Source: Bacteroidales bacterium
GTDB lineage: Bacteria > Bacteroidota > Bacteroidia > Bacteroidales > UBA932
Reading direction: 5' to 3'
DNA: 7,806 bases
NCBI GenBank assembly: GCA_017538685.1
Contig: JAFYIK010000093.1
Coordinates: 1-7,806, forward strand
Below the pieces are notes generated by a model, which saw only the letters and a program-made list of their open reading frames with translations, did not search any database and was not told where the DNA came from. Every line of letters starts with the position of its first letter. The stretch's first letter is position 1. Positions 1 to 5,886 of the stretch are shown piece by piece. Made by a program: the position numbers and the translations under genes.

Positions 1-1572
1 GAACTGCGCTACCAGGTGCAGGACCACAACGCCGGCCTGGCGCCCTACTTCCGCGATATGATACGCCGCGAGATGAGCGCTTCGGAGCCCAGGCGCAGCA
101 GTTACCTCTACGAAGAGGAGTACGCTGCGGACACCATCCGCTGGGCGAACGACCCGTTCTACGGCTGGCTGACCAAGTACCGCAAGGCCAACGGCGAGAA
201 GTATAACCTGGACCGCGACGGCCTCAGGATCTACGTGACCATAGACTCCCGACTTCAGCGTTACGCGGAGGAGGCGGTGGCGGAGCACCTCTCGAAGGGC
301 CTGCAGCCGCTGTTCAACCGCGAGATGAAGAGCCGCAAGCGCCCGCCGTTCCCCGACACTATGGAGAACAACACCTACAACACCCTTATGGGCCAGGCGC
401 GCAAGTGGAGCGACCGCTACCGCAGCCAGCGCAAGGCCGGAGTGCCGGAGCAGGAGATCCTTAAGCAGTTCTCCGTGAAGACGCAGATGAGGGTGTTCGC
501 CTGGAACGAAAAGGGTTATGTGGACACTCTGATGACCCCGGACGACAGTATCAAATACTATAAGTCCATACTCAGGGCGGCCTTTATGGCGATAGAGCCC
601 GGAACAGGTCACGTCAAGGCCTATGTCGGCGGCCCTAACTACCGATGGTTCAAATATGACAACGTCCGTCAGGGCAAGCGCCAGGTGGGAAGTACCATCA
701 AGCCTTTCCTCTACACCCTCGCTATGCAGGAGGGTATGACCCCCTGCGACCGCGTGGTGAATATGCCGCAGACCTTCGTGGTCAATGGCGACACCTGGAC
801 TCCCCGAAGCACGGACCGTGACGAGTGGATAGGAAAGACTGTCACCTTGAAGTGGGGCCTGACTCACAGTTCGAACAATATTTCGGCCTACCTGATGAGG
901 CAGTTTGGCCCTTCCGCTATGGTCAAGATGATGAAGAAGATGGGCATCAAGAGCCACGTAGACGAAGTCTATTCGCTCTGCGCCGGCTCGGCAGACCTTC
1001 CTATCTGCGAGATGGTGGCGGCGTTCAACACCTTCCCTTCGAAGGGCGTGTACTCCGAGCCTCTGTTCATCACCAGGATCGAAGATGCGGACGGAAACCT
1101 TATCACCGAGTTCGCCAACAAAAAGACGGAGGCAGTCAGCGAGAACACCGCGTACCTGATGGTCAACCTTATGCAGGGCGTGGTGAACCACGGCACCGGA
1201 AGCCGTCTGCGCTCGCGCTTCGGACTGCGGGGCGAGATAGCGGGCAAGACCGGAACCACCAACGACAACTCGGACGGTTGGTTCATAGGCTACACTCCGA
1301 AGATTACGGCCGGAGTGTGGGTAGGCGGCGAAGACCGTATGGTCCATTTCAAGGAACTCGCGCTCGGTAGCGGCTCAGCCACCGCGCTTCCTATCTGGGG
1401 TATCTTTATGAAGAAGTGTCTCGCGGACCCTACTTTGGGCTACAGCGACTACGACCGCTTCGACGCTCCCGGAGGAATGACGCTGGATCTCAGCTGTACG
1501 GGCGGCGATATAGAGACGGACGAAGATCAGGACTTCGAACCGGTCAGTGAAGAGGAAGGATTCTTCGATTAG
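1..1572 (+). CDS. Class A penicillin-binding protein (PBP1A type), 5'-truncated by window edge
   Basis: This is the C-terminal 523 residues of a bifunctional peptidoglycan synthase. The frame is open from base 1, so the N-terminal membrane anchor and GT51 glycosyltransferase domain lie upstream. The transpeptidase domain covers roughly window codons 195-475. All three active-site motifs are intact: the acylated Ser in GSTIKPF (Ser at codon 231, base 691), the SxN motif in HSSNN (868-876), and KTGTT (KTG at 1246-1254) followed by the family-typical DGWFIGYTP and GVWVGGED stretches. The region before it (codons ~78-190) is the linker between the two catalytic domains. The protein ends in an acidic tail rich in Asp and Glu. 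It would act on the outer face of the inner membrane, polymerising lipid II and making 4-3 cross-links. It is the first visible gene of a cell-wall cluster, ending 1 nt before the next ATG. The exact paralogue (PBP1A versus 1C) cannot be fixed without the N-terminus, so no symbol is given. Confidence 0.93.
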   Translation, partial: ELRYQVQDHNAGLAPYFRDMIRREMSASEPRRSSYLYEEEYAADTIRWANDPFYGWLTKYRKANGEKYNLDRDGLRIYVTIDSRLQRYAEEAVAEHLSKGLQPLFNREMKSRKRPPFPDTMENNTYNTLMGQARKWSDRYRSQRKAGVPEQEILKQFSVKTQMRVFAWNEKGYVDTLMTPDDSIKYYKSILRAAFMAIEPGTGHVKAYVGGPNYRWFKYDNVRQGKRQVGSTIKPFLYTLAMQEGMTPCDRVVNMPQTFVVNGDTWTPRSTDRDEWIGKTVTLKWGLTHSSNNISAYLMRQFGPSAMVKMMKKMGIKSHVDEVYSLCAGSADLPICEMVAAFNTFPSKGVYSEPLFITRIEDADGNLITEFANKKTEAVSENTAYLMVNLMQGVVNHGTGSRLRSRFGLRGEIAGKTGTTNDNSDGWFIGYTPKITAGVWVGGEDRMVHFKELALGSGSATALPIWGIFMKKCLADPTLGYSDYDRFDAPGGMTLDLSCTGGDIETDEDQDFEPVSEEEGFFD

Positions 1573-1573
1573 G

Positions 1574-2317
1574 ATGTTTTTCGATTATAACGGCACCAGG
1601 GTTTTCTATGAGGTGAGCGGTGAAGGCTCAGACCTTCTGCTGCTTCACGGCTGGGGCTGTACGCACAGTATCTGGGATTCTTTCGTCCAGGATTTTTCCC
1701 GTAAGCACAGGGTGTTCGCTCTGGATTTCCCGGGTTTCGGGGAGTCCGCGGAGCCGCCGACCGTGTGGGGCGTCTACGAGTATGAGGAGATGCTGGAGGC
1801 GTTCTGCGATGCGCTGGGCATAGTCCGGCCGTCGATTATCTGCCATTCTTTCGGCGGAAGGGTGGCGATAGTGTTCGCATCCAGGCGCGAGGTGTCGCGG
1901 CTGATGCTGGTGGATGCGGCGGGCATCAAACCCAGGCGTTCGCTGAAGTACTATTGCCGGGTGTATTCTTACAAGCTGACGAAGTGGTTCCTGCTTAAGG
2001 TGCTGCGGAATCAGGCTGCGTTTGATAAGATGCGCGCCGGAAAGGGTTCGTCGGACTACGCCGCCGCGTCGCCCCGGATGAAGGCAGTGCTCTCGAAGAC
2101 CGTGAATCAGGATTTGCGGCATTTGCTGCCCTCCATCGGTGTTCCGGTTATCCTGTTCTGGGGGACCAACGACACCGCCACTCCGCTTGCCGACGCCCAG
2201 CTTATGTCCAGGCTCCTCCCCGATGCCGGACTCATCACCGTCAAAGGTGGAACGCATTATTCATTCCTTGAAGATCCCGGATTGTTTAAATCCGTAGTAA
2301 ATAACTTTTTGAAGTAG
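1574..2317 (+). CDS. Alpha/beta-fold hydrolase, unknown substrate
   Basis: A 247-residue alpha/beta hydrolase of the small esterase/haloperoxidase type. The oxyanion-hole motif LLLHGWGCTHSIW lies near residues 19-31. The nucleophile elbow is CHSFGG with Ser92, so the usual first Gly of GxSxG is Cys90. The acid is Asp200 in FWGTNDTATP and the base is His228 in GGTHYSF, giving a complete triad. A cap segment lies at about residues 115-170, with a basic, aromatic start. There is no signal peptide, so it is probably cytoplasmic. The chosen ATG is 1 nt after the PBP stop (TAG-G-ATG). An in-frame GTG at 1547 would add nine residues and overlap the PBP gene, and I prefer the ATG because the conserved fold starts right after it. 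The stop shares its last base with the GTG start of the MurF-type gene. Its position in a peptidoglycan operon suggests a role on a precursor, a lipid carrier or a D-amino acid derivative, but nothing in the sequence shows the substrate. Confidence 0.9.
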   Translation: MFFDYNGTRVFYEVSGEGSDLLLLHGWGCTHSIWDSFVQDFSRKHRVFALDFPGFGESAEPPTVWGVYEYEEMLEAFCDALGIVRPSIICHSFGGRVAIVFASRREVSRLMLVDAAGIKPRRSLKYYCRVYSYKLTKWFLLKVLRNQAAFDKMRAGKGSSDYAAASPRMKAVLSKTVNQDLRHLLPSIGVPVILFWGTNDTATPLADAQLMSRLLPDAGLITVKGGTHYSFLEDPGLFKSVVNNFLK

Positions 2318-3765
2318 TGACAGCAATTATTATCAGCTTCATAGTTTTATGGGTTGCGGCGTGGGTGCTGTATCTGCGGTTTTATCTGCAGATGTTTCAG
2401 CAGAACTCCAATCGGCGGGACAGGTTCCTGAGGTGGTTGGGGGACAATCCGTATCCGAGGCTGTTCGGGAAGTCGAAGGTGAAGTTCGTGTTCACTCCGC
2501 GTATGGTGCGTCTGGCGGTGACCACGACTTTGGTGGCCGTGCTGCTGACACTGGCTCCGTGGTTCTTCGGGATATTCTGGTTGTCGGCGCTGGTGGTGAT
2601 TTGCTGCCCGTTCGTGCTGGTGGTTTCCGATTGGATCAACAGCCCTATCGAGAAGGCAATCAATAATTGGTACATCAAGGATGCGCGCCGGATTCTGGCG
2701 GAGCATAAGGGGCTGACGATTATCGGAGTGACGGGTAGTTTCGGAAAGACCAGTACGAAGAACTATCTGTATAGATTATTGAGCGAGAAGTACAATGTGC
2801 TGATGACTCCGGGGAACTACAATACGACTCTCGGAGTGGTGCGCACCGTGCGCGAGAAGCTGGAGCCTTATCACGAGATTTTCATCTGCGAGATGGGCGC
2901 GAAGGAGGTCGGGGATATCAAGGAGATTTGCGACCTGGTGCACCCGACGATAGGCATCGTGACCGCAGTGGGGGAAATGCACCTGGAGACTTTCGGCTCG
3001 CTGGAGAATATTCAGAAGACTAAGTTCGAATTGATCGATTCACTGCCCGCGGACGGGTTCGGGGTCGTGAATATGGAGTCTCCCGGGATTGCGTCTTATG
3101 CCGGGATCCGGACGGACTGCGAGATTGTGCGTTTCGGAATAGATGCCCATAGGGTGGATGTCAGGGCAGCCGGAATCGAGTACACTCAGAACGGAATGGA
3201 GTTCGATGTGATCGATAAGGCGGGTTCGCTGCATCTTCGTACTCAGTTGCTCGGCGAGGCGAATATCCTGGATCTGACCGGGGCGGTGGTGATAGCCAAA
3301 CATCTTGGAGTCGATGACAGGAAGATTGCGCTTGCGGTCGGAAAGATCCAGGCGGTGGAGCATCGCCTGAGCCTGTCGCGCCGCGGCTCGCTGACCATAC
3401 TCGATGATGCGTATAATTCGAATCCCACCGGAGCCGCGATGGCTCTCGGCGTGCTGGCTTCGATGAAACTTCCCGAGGGCGGGCGGCGCATCTGCGTCAC
3501 TCCCGGCTTCGTGGAGCTTGGCTCCCGCCAAGCCGACGCCTGCCGCGAGCTCGGCGCCCTCGCCGCCCGCTCCGCAGACATCCTCATCATCGTGAACAAG
3601 TACAACCGCGACGCCATCCTCGCCGGAGCGAAGTCGGCCGGTATGCCGGACGACAGTATTATGTGCGCGGACACTTTAAATGAGGCCGTGGCTGCACTTA
3701 CTGTTCTCGCGACCCCGGGTTCGGCGATTCTTTACGAAAACGATTTACCAGACACATTTAAATAA
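2317..3765 (+). CDS. murF: Membrane-anchored MurF-type Mur ligase (UDP-MurNAc-tripeptide:D-Ala-D-Ala ligase family)
   Basis: A 482-residue ATP-dependent Mur ligase. MurF joins D-Ala-D-Ala to UDP-MurNAc-tripeptide in the cytoplasm. The ligase core is clear: P-loop GVTGSFGKTSTK (residues 137-148), the GEMHLETFGS segment (219-228) followed by KTKFEL with the probable carbamylated Lys, and the MurF-diagnostic DDAYNSNP (363-370). The C-domain motif reads TPGFVELG (395-402), where canonical MurF has LGDMxELG, and the protein ends in ENDLPDTFK rather than a KGSR-containing tail. The first ~110 residues are not the usual UDP-substrate domain. They form three hydrophobic segments (about 3-20, 66-87 and 88-104) separated by a basic stretch, so the enzyme should sit on the inner membrane. 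The GTG start overlaps the preceding TAG by one base. The next in-frame ATG (2391) would delete the first membrane segment. It precedes ddl by 6 nt, which fits supply of its D-Ala-D-Ala substrate. MurF activity is inferred from family motifs; a specialised paralogue is possible. Confidence 0.85.
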   Translation: MTAIIISFIVLWVAAWVLYLRFYLQMFQQNSNRRDRFLRWLGDNPYPRLFGKSKVKFVFTPRMVRLAVTTTLVAVLLTLAPWFFGIFWLSALVVICCPFVLVVSDWINSPIEKAINNWYIKDARRILAEHKGLTIIGVTGSFGKTSTKNYLYRLLSEKYNVLMTPGNYNTTLGVVRTVREKLEPYHEIFICEMGAKEVGDIKEICDLVHPTIGIVTAVGEMHLETFGSLENIQKTKFELIDSLPADGFGVVNMESPGIASYAGIRTDCEIVRFGIDAHRVDVRAAGIEYTQNGMEFDVIDKAGSLHLRTQLLGEANILDLTGAVVIAKHLGVDDRKIALAVGKIQAVEHRLSLSRRGSLTILDDAYNSNPTGAAMALGVLASMKLPEGGRRICVTPGFVELGSRQADACRELGALAARSADILIIVNKYNRDAILAGAKSAGMPDDSIMCADTLNEAVAALTVLATPGSAILYENDLPDTFK

Positions 3766-3771
3766 CAGTAT

Positions 3772-4989
3772 ATGAAAACAACAGTCGGAGTTCTGTTTGG
3801 CGGAAGGTCCGTCGAGAATGAGATTTCGGTGGTGACTGCGCTGCAGGTGATAGAGGCGCTGGACACGGAGAAGTATCAGATAGTGCCTATCTACATCGCG
3901 AAGACCGGAAAGTGGTACACGGGAAAGGCCCTGATGGACCTTGCGAAGTACCGCAATATGCCGGCGCTCTTCAAGGAGTGCAAGGAAGTGTTCTTCAAGT
4001 CGGTCTACGGAGACCACAATCTCTACACTAACGGCGCGTTCGGAAAGCAGAAGGTAGTGGCGAAGATTGATACCATTCTTCCTACTCTGCACGGAACGAA
4101 CTGCGAGGACGGAACCCTTCAGGGAGTGCTCGAGGTGATAGGCATCCCGTATGTGGGCTGCAACACCTTCGCTTCGGCAAACGGTATGGACAAAATCGCG
4201 ATGAAGCAGATTCTGCGCGACAGCGGCATCTCCGTTGTGGACTTCATTTGGTTCACGGACAAGGAGTGGGACGACAGGCGCGAGACCGTGCTGAACAACA
4301 TAGAGAAGACCATCCCTTACCCGGTGATCATCAAGCCCGCGAACTCCGGTTCGAGTGTGGGTATCTCACCGGCGCACAACAGGGAAGAACTGGAGCAGGC
4401 CATCGACTATGCCGCCCAGTTTACGACCAGGGTGATCGTGGAGCGTATGCTCAGCAAGCTCAAGGAAGTGAACTGCTCCGTGATGGGCGATTACTACGAC
4501 TGCAAACCCTCCGTGTGTGAGGTTCCTCTCAGGAGCGGCGAAATACTCAGTTACTCAGACAAGTACCAGAGCGGCGGCGCGAAGGGCTCCAAGGGCGCGA
4601 AGCTGACCGGCGCGAAAGTCGCCGGTCCGAAGCTCGCCGGAGCCAAGGGCGCCGACGGTGCGGGTATGGCCTCGCTGAAGCGTCAGCTGCCCGCCGACCT
4701 CCCGGACAATGTCACCGAACTTGTGCAGGAATTCGCGATGCGCACCTTCAAGACTCTTGGTTGCGAGGGCCTTGCCCGAATCGATCTTATGATCGACGAG
4801 ACTGACGGCCGCATCTATGTGAACGAAATCAACACCATCCCCGGTTCGCTCTCGTCTTATCTCTGGGAGTACACCGGTGTTCCTTTCTCAAAGGTTCTCG
4901 ACAACCTGATCCAGAGATCCTTCGCGCGCAGCCGTGAGGAATCCTTCAAGGTGGTCGACTTCGGCGGCAACATCTTCGCATCCCGATAG
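3772..4989 (+). CDS. ddl: D-alanine--D-alanine ligase (ATP-grasp), divergent subfamily with loop expansion
   Basis: A 405-residue ATP-grasp ligase, longer than the usual 300-370, that would make D-Ala-D-Ala from two D-Ala and ATP in the cytoplasm. The N-terminal FGGRSVENEIS has the conserved Glu15. Next come HGTNCEDGTLQG (Cys111 where most Ddl have Gly), MDKIAMK, the ATP-binding KPANSGSSVGI (Lys188), the active-site loop SDKY (Lys264-Tyr265), GLARIDLMID (Arg336, Asp338) and the metal-binding NEINT (351-355). The substrate-pocket segment is PGSLSSYLWE instead of the common PGxTxxS. Tyr265 at the loop position that is His in VanA-type ligases favours D-Ala-D-Ala over D-Ala-D-Lac, by family knowledge. 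Immediately after the loop, residues ~268-298 are a Gly/Ala/Lys-rich pentapeptide expansion, after which MASLKRQLPADL resumes the fold. The ATG is preceded by an A/T-rich leader with no clear Shine-Dalgarno. The gene sits between murF and prmC (6 nt and 3 nt gaps), indicating cotranscription. Confidence 0.9.
   Translation: MKTTVGVLFGGRSVENEISVVTALQVIEALDTEKYQIVPIYIAKTGKWYTGKALMDLAKYRNMPALFKECKEVFFKSVYGDHNLYTNGAFGKQKVVAKIDTILPTLHGTNCEDGTLQGVLEVIGIPYVGCNTFASANGMDKIAMKQILRDSGISVVDFIWFTDKEWDDRRETVLNNIEKTIPYPVIIKPANSGSSVGISPAHNREELEQAIDYAAQFTTRVIVERMLSKLKEVNCSVMGDYYDCKPSVCEVPLRSGEILSYSDKYQSGGAKGSKGAKLTGAKVAGPKLAGAKGADGAGMASLKRQLPADLPDNVTELVQEFAMRTFKTLGCEGLARIDLMIDETDGRIYVNEINTIPGSLSSYLWEYTGVPFSKVLDNLIQRSFARSREESFKVVDFGGNIFASR
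4576..4665 (+). repeat. Degenerate 15-bp tandem repeat encoding G-A/P-K pentapeptides inside ddl
   Basis: Ddl residues 269-298 are built from pentads starting Gly-Ala/Pro-Lys: GAKGS, then after one Lys, GAKLT, GAKVA, GPKLA and GAKGA, then DGAG. At DNA level the four in-phase units are 15-base blocks starting at 4594, 4609, 4624 and 4639, of the form GGNSCSAARSTSRCC. They have diverged mostly at third positions. The tract is strongly basic and should be flexible. It lies in the loop that closes over the ATP/substrate site in Ddl enzymes. Confidence 0.8.
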
Positions 4990-4992
4990 ACG

Positions 4993-5868
4993 ATGCGCCT
5001 TGCGGATTTCCAAAGCAAGGCGGTGACGGACCTCGCTCGGATCTATCCGGCAGACGAGGCCCGAAGCATCGTGAGTATGCTCTTTCAGGAGCGCCTCGGC
5101 CTGCCGAACTATGCGCCCGTCACCGAACCCGACCGCGAGATCGACGCGGCGGCGCTTGAATCGGACATAGCCCGCCTGCGTAAGAGCGAACCGATCCAGT
5201 ATGTCCTGGGCTATGCCGAATTCTACGGCCGCCGCTTCCGCGTCACTCCCGATGTGCTCATACCCCGTCCCGAAACGGAAGAACTGGTCGCCGAGGTCCT
5301 CGGATGGCCGGAAGTTGCCGGCCACGACCCCCGCATCCTCGACCTCTGCACCGGAAGCGGGTGCATCGCCTGGACCCTCGCGCTCGAGATTCCCGACGCA
5401 ACGGTCGTGGGGGTCGACATCTCGCCGGCCGCGCTAAGCGTCGCGCGAAACCAGTTCCACGATCCGCGCGTGTCGTTCCGCCGGGCGGATGTGTTAAGAT
5501 TCCCGGTCGAAGCCGGGAATGACGAAGGATGGTCCGGGAATGACTATGATATCATCGTCAGCAACCCGCCGTATGTGCTGGAGTCGGAGCGAAAGGAGAT
5601 GCGCACGAATGTGCTGGAGTACGAGCCGGAGCTGGCGCTGTTCGTTCCGGACGAGGACCCGCTGAGGTTCTACCGGGCCCTGGCCCTTCACGCGAAAAGG
5701 CTCCTCGCGCCGGAAGGCCGCGCCATCTTCGAGGCGAACGCCCGTTTCTGCGGCGAAATCGCGGAGCTGCTGAAGCCGGATTTTGCGGACATACGTATCC
5801 TCAAAGACATTTCCGGAAGAGAGCGTTTCGTCTCTTTCAGAAATGCCGAAAAAAAGATAACTTTGTAA
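4993..5868 (+). CDS. prmC: Release factor glutamine methyltransferase (PrmC/HemK)
   Basis: A 291-residue SAM-dependent methyltransferase that N5-methylates the Gln of the GGQ motif in peptide-chain release factors RF1 and RF2. The N-terminal helical domain (about 1-85) ends in the family signature PIQYVLGYAEFYG followed by VTPDVLIPRPETEELV. The SAM-binding motif I is LDLCTGSGCIA (about 116-126), then VVGVDIS (motif II). The catalytic NPPY is at residues 191-194 (5563-5574), preceded by YDIIVS. Just before that, residues ~169-184 are encoded by a palindromic repeat and look like extra loop sequence, but the frame is kept and the motifs are intact. The start ATG lies 3 nt after the ddl stop. 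PrmC is a translation factor enzyme with no known cell-wall role, so its place here is probably operon convenience. The length is normal for the family. Confidence 0.95.
   Translation: MRLADFQSKAVTDLARIYPADEARSIVSMLFQERLGLPNYAPVTEPDREIDAAALESDIARLRKSEPIQYVLGYAEFYGRRFRVTPDVLIPRPETEELVAEVLGWPEVAGHDPRILDLCTGSGCIAWTLALEIPDATVVGVDISPAALSVARNQFHDPRVSFRRADVLRFPVEAGNDEGWSGNDYDIIVSNPPYVLESERKEMRTNVLEYEPELALFVPDEDPLRFYRALALHAKRLLAPEGRAIFEANARFCGEIAELLKPDFADIRILKDISGRERFVSFRNAEKKITL
5499..5544 (+). repeat. Palindromic repeat with duplicated arm inside prmC
   Basis: A perfect 8-bp inverted repeat, ATTCCCGG (5499-5506) and CCGGGAAT (5513-5520) with a 6-base loop, is followed by a second copy of the right arm. 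The 11-mer CCGGGAATGAC occurs at 5513-5523 and again at 5534-5544, 21 bp apart, which preserves frame. The ATTCCC...GGGAAT core resembles small dispersed palindromes known from other bacteria, such as the neisserial dRS3 core, but the similarity is only by eye. It encodes prmC residues ~169-184, a loop just before the NPPY motif. Whether other copies exist in this genome cannot be seen here. Confidence 0.65.
5835..5865 (+). promoter_or_regulatory. Candidate Bacteroidota-type promoter for the GH97 gene
   Basis: TAACTTTG at 5858-5865 matches the Bacteroidota -7 element TAnnTTTG exactly. It is preceded at 19 bases by TTTC (5835-5838), one mismatch from the -33 element TTTG. It lies within the last codons of prmC and would start transcription around 5870-5873, about 15 bases before the GH97 ATG. 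The leader is short, and the match could be chance. Confidence 0.45.
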
Positions 5869-5886
5869 GCTATCCACTTACATCTA

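Noticed and set aside
825..1370. Second + strand open frame inside the PBP gene
   Set aside because: It is out of frame with the conserved transpeptidase motifs, and its Arg/Gly-rich translation is typical of a shifted GC-rich frame.
1628..2257. Minus-strand open frame (209 codons) opposite the alpha/beta hydrolase
   Set aside because: It is a shadow of a gene with an intact catalytic triad; the translation is Arg/His/Pro-rich and resembles no family.
2281..2316. Possible internal promoter (TAACTTTT with upstream ATTG) before the MurF-type gene
   Set aside because: The -7 match ends in TTTT rather than TTTG, the spacing to ATTG is 17 bases, and the predicted start would fall on the GTG itself. 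Local A/T richness at the gene junction explains it.
3772..4989. VanA-like D-Ala-D-Lac ligase and a glycopeptide-resistance operon
   Set aside because: The active-site loop keeps Lys-Tyr rather than the His of D-lactate ligases, and there is no vanH-, vanX- or vanRS-like gene in the window.
4993..5868. PrmC as a DNA N6-adenine methyltransferase of a restriction system, because of the NPPY motif
   Set aside because: The N-terminal PIQYVLG and IPRPETEELV signatures identify release-factor methyltransferase, so it is not a candidate for the CATG avoidance.
5864..5882. Inverted repeat TGTAAG/CTTACA as a transcription terminator after prmC
   Set aside because: The stem is only 6 bp and A/T-rich, with no following T-run, and it begins before the prmC stop codon.
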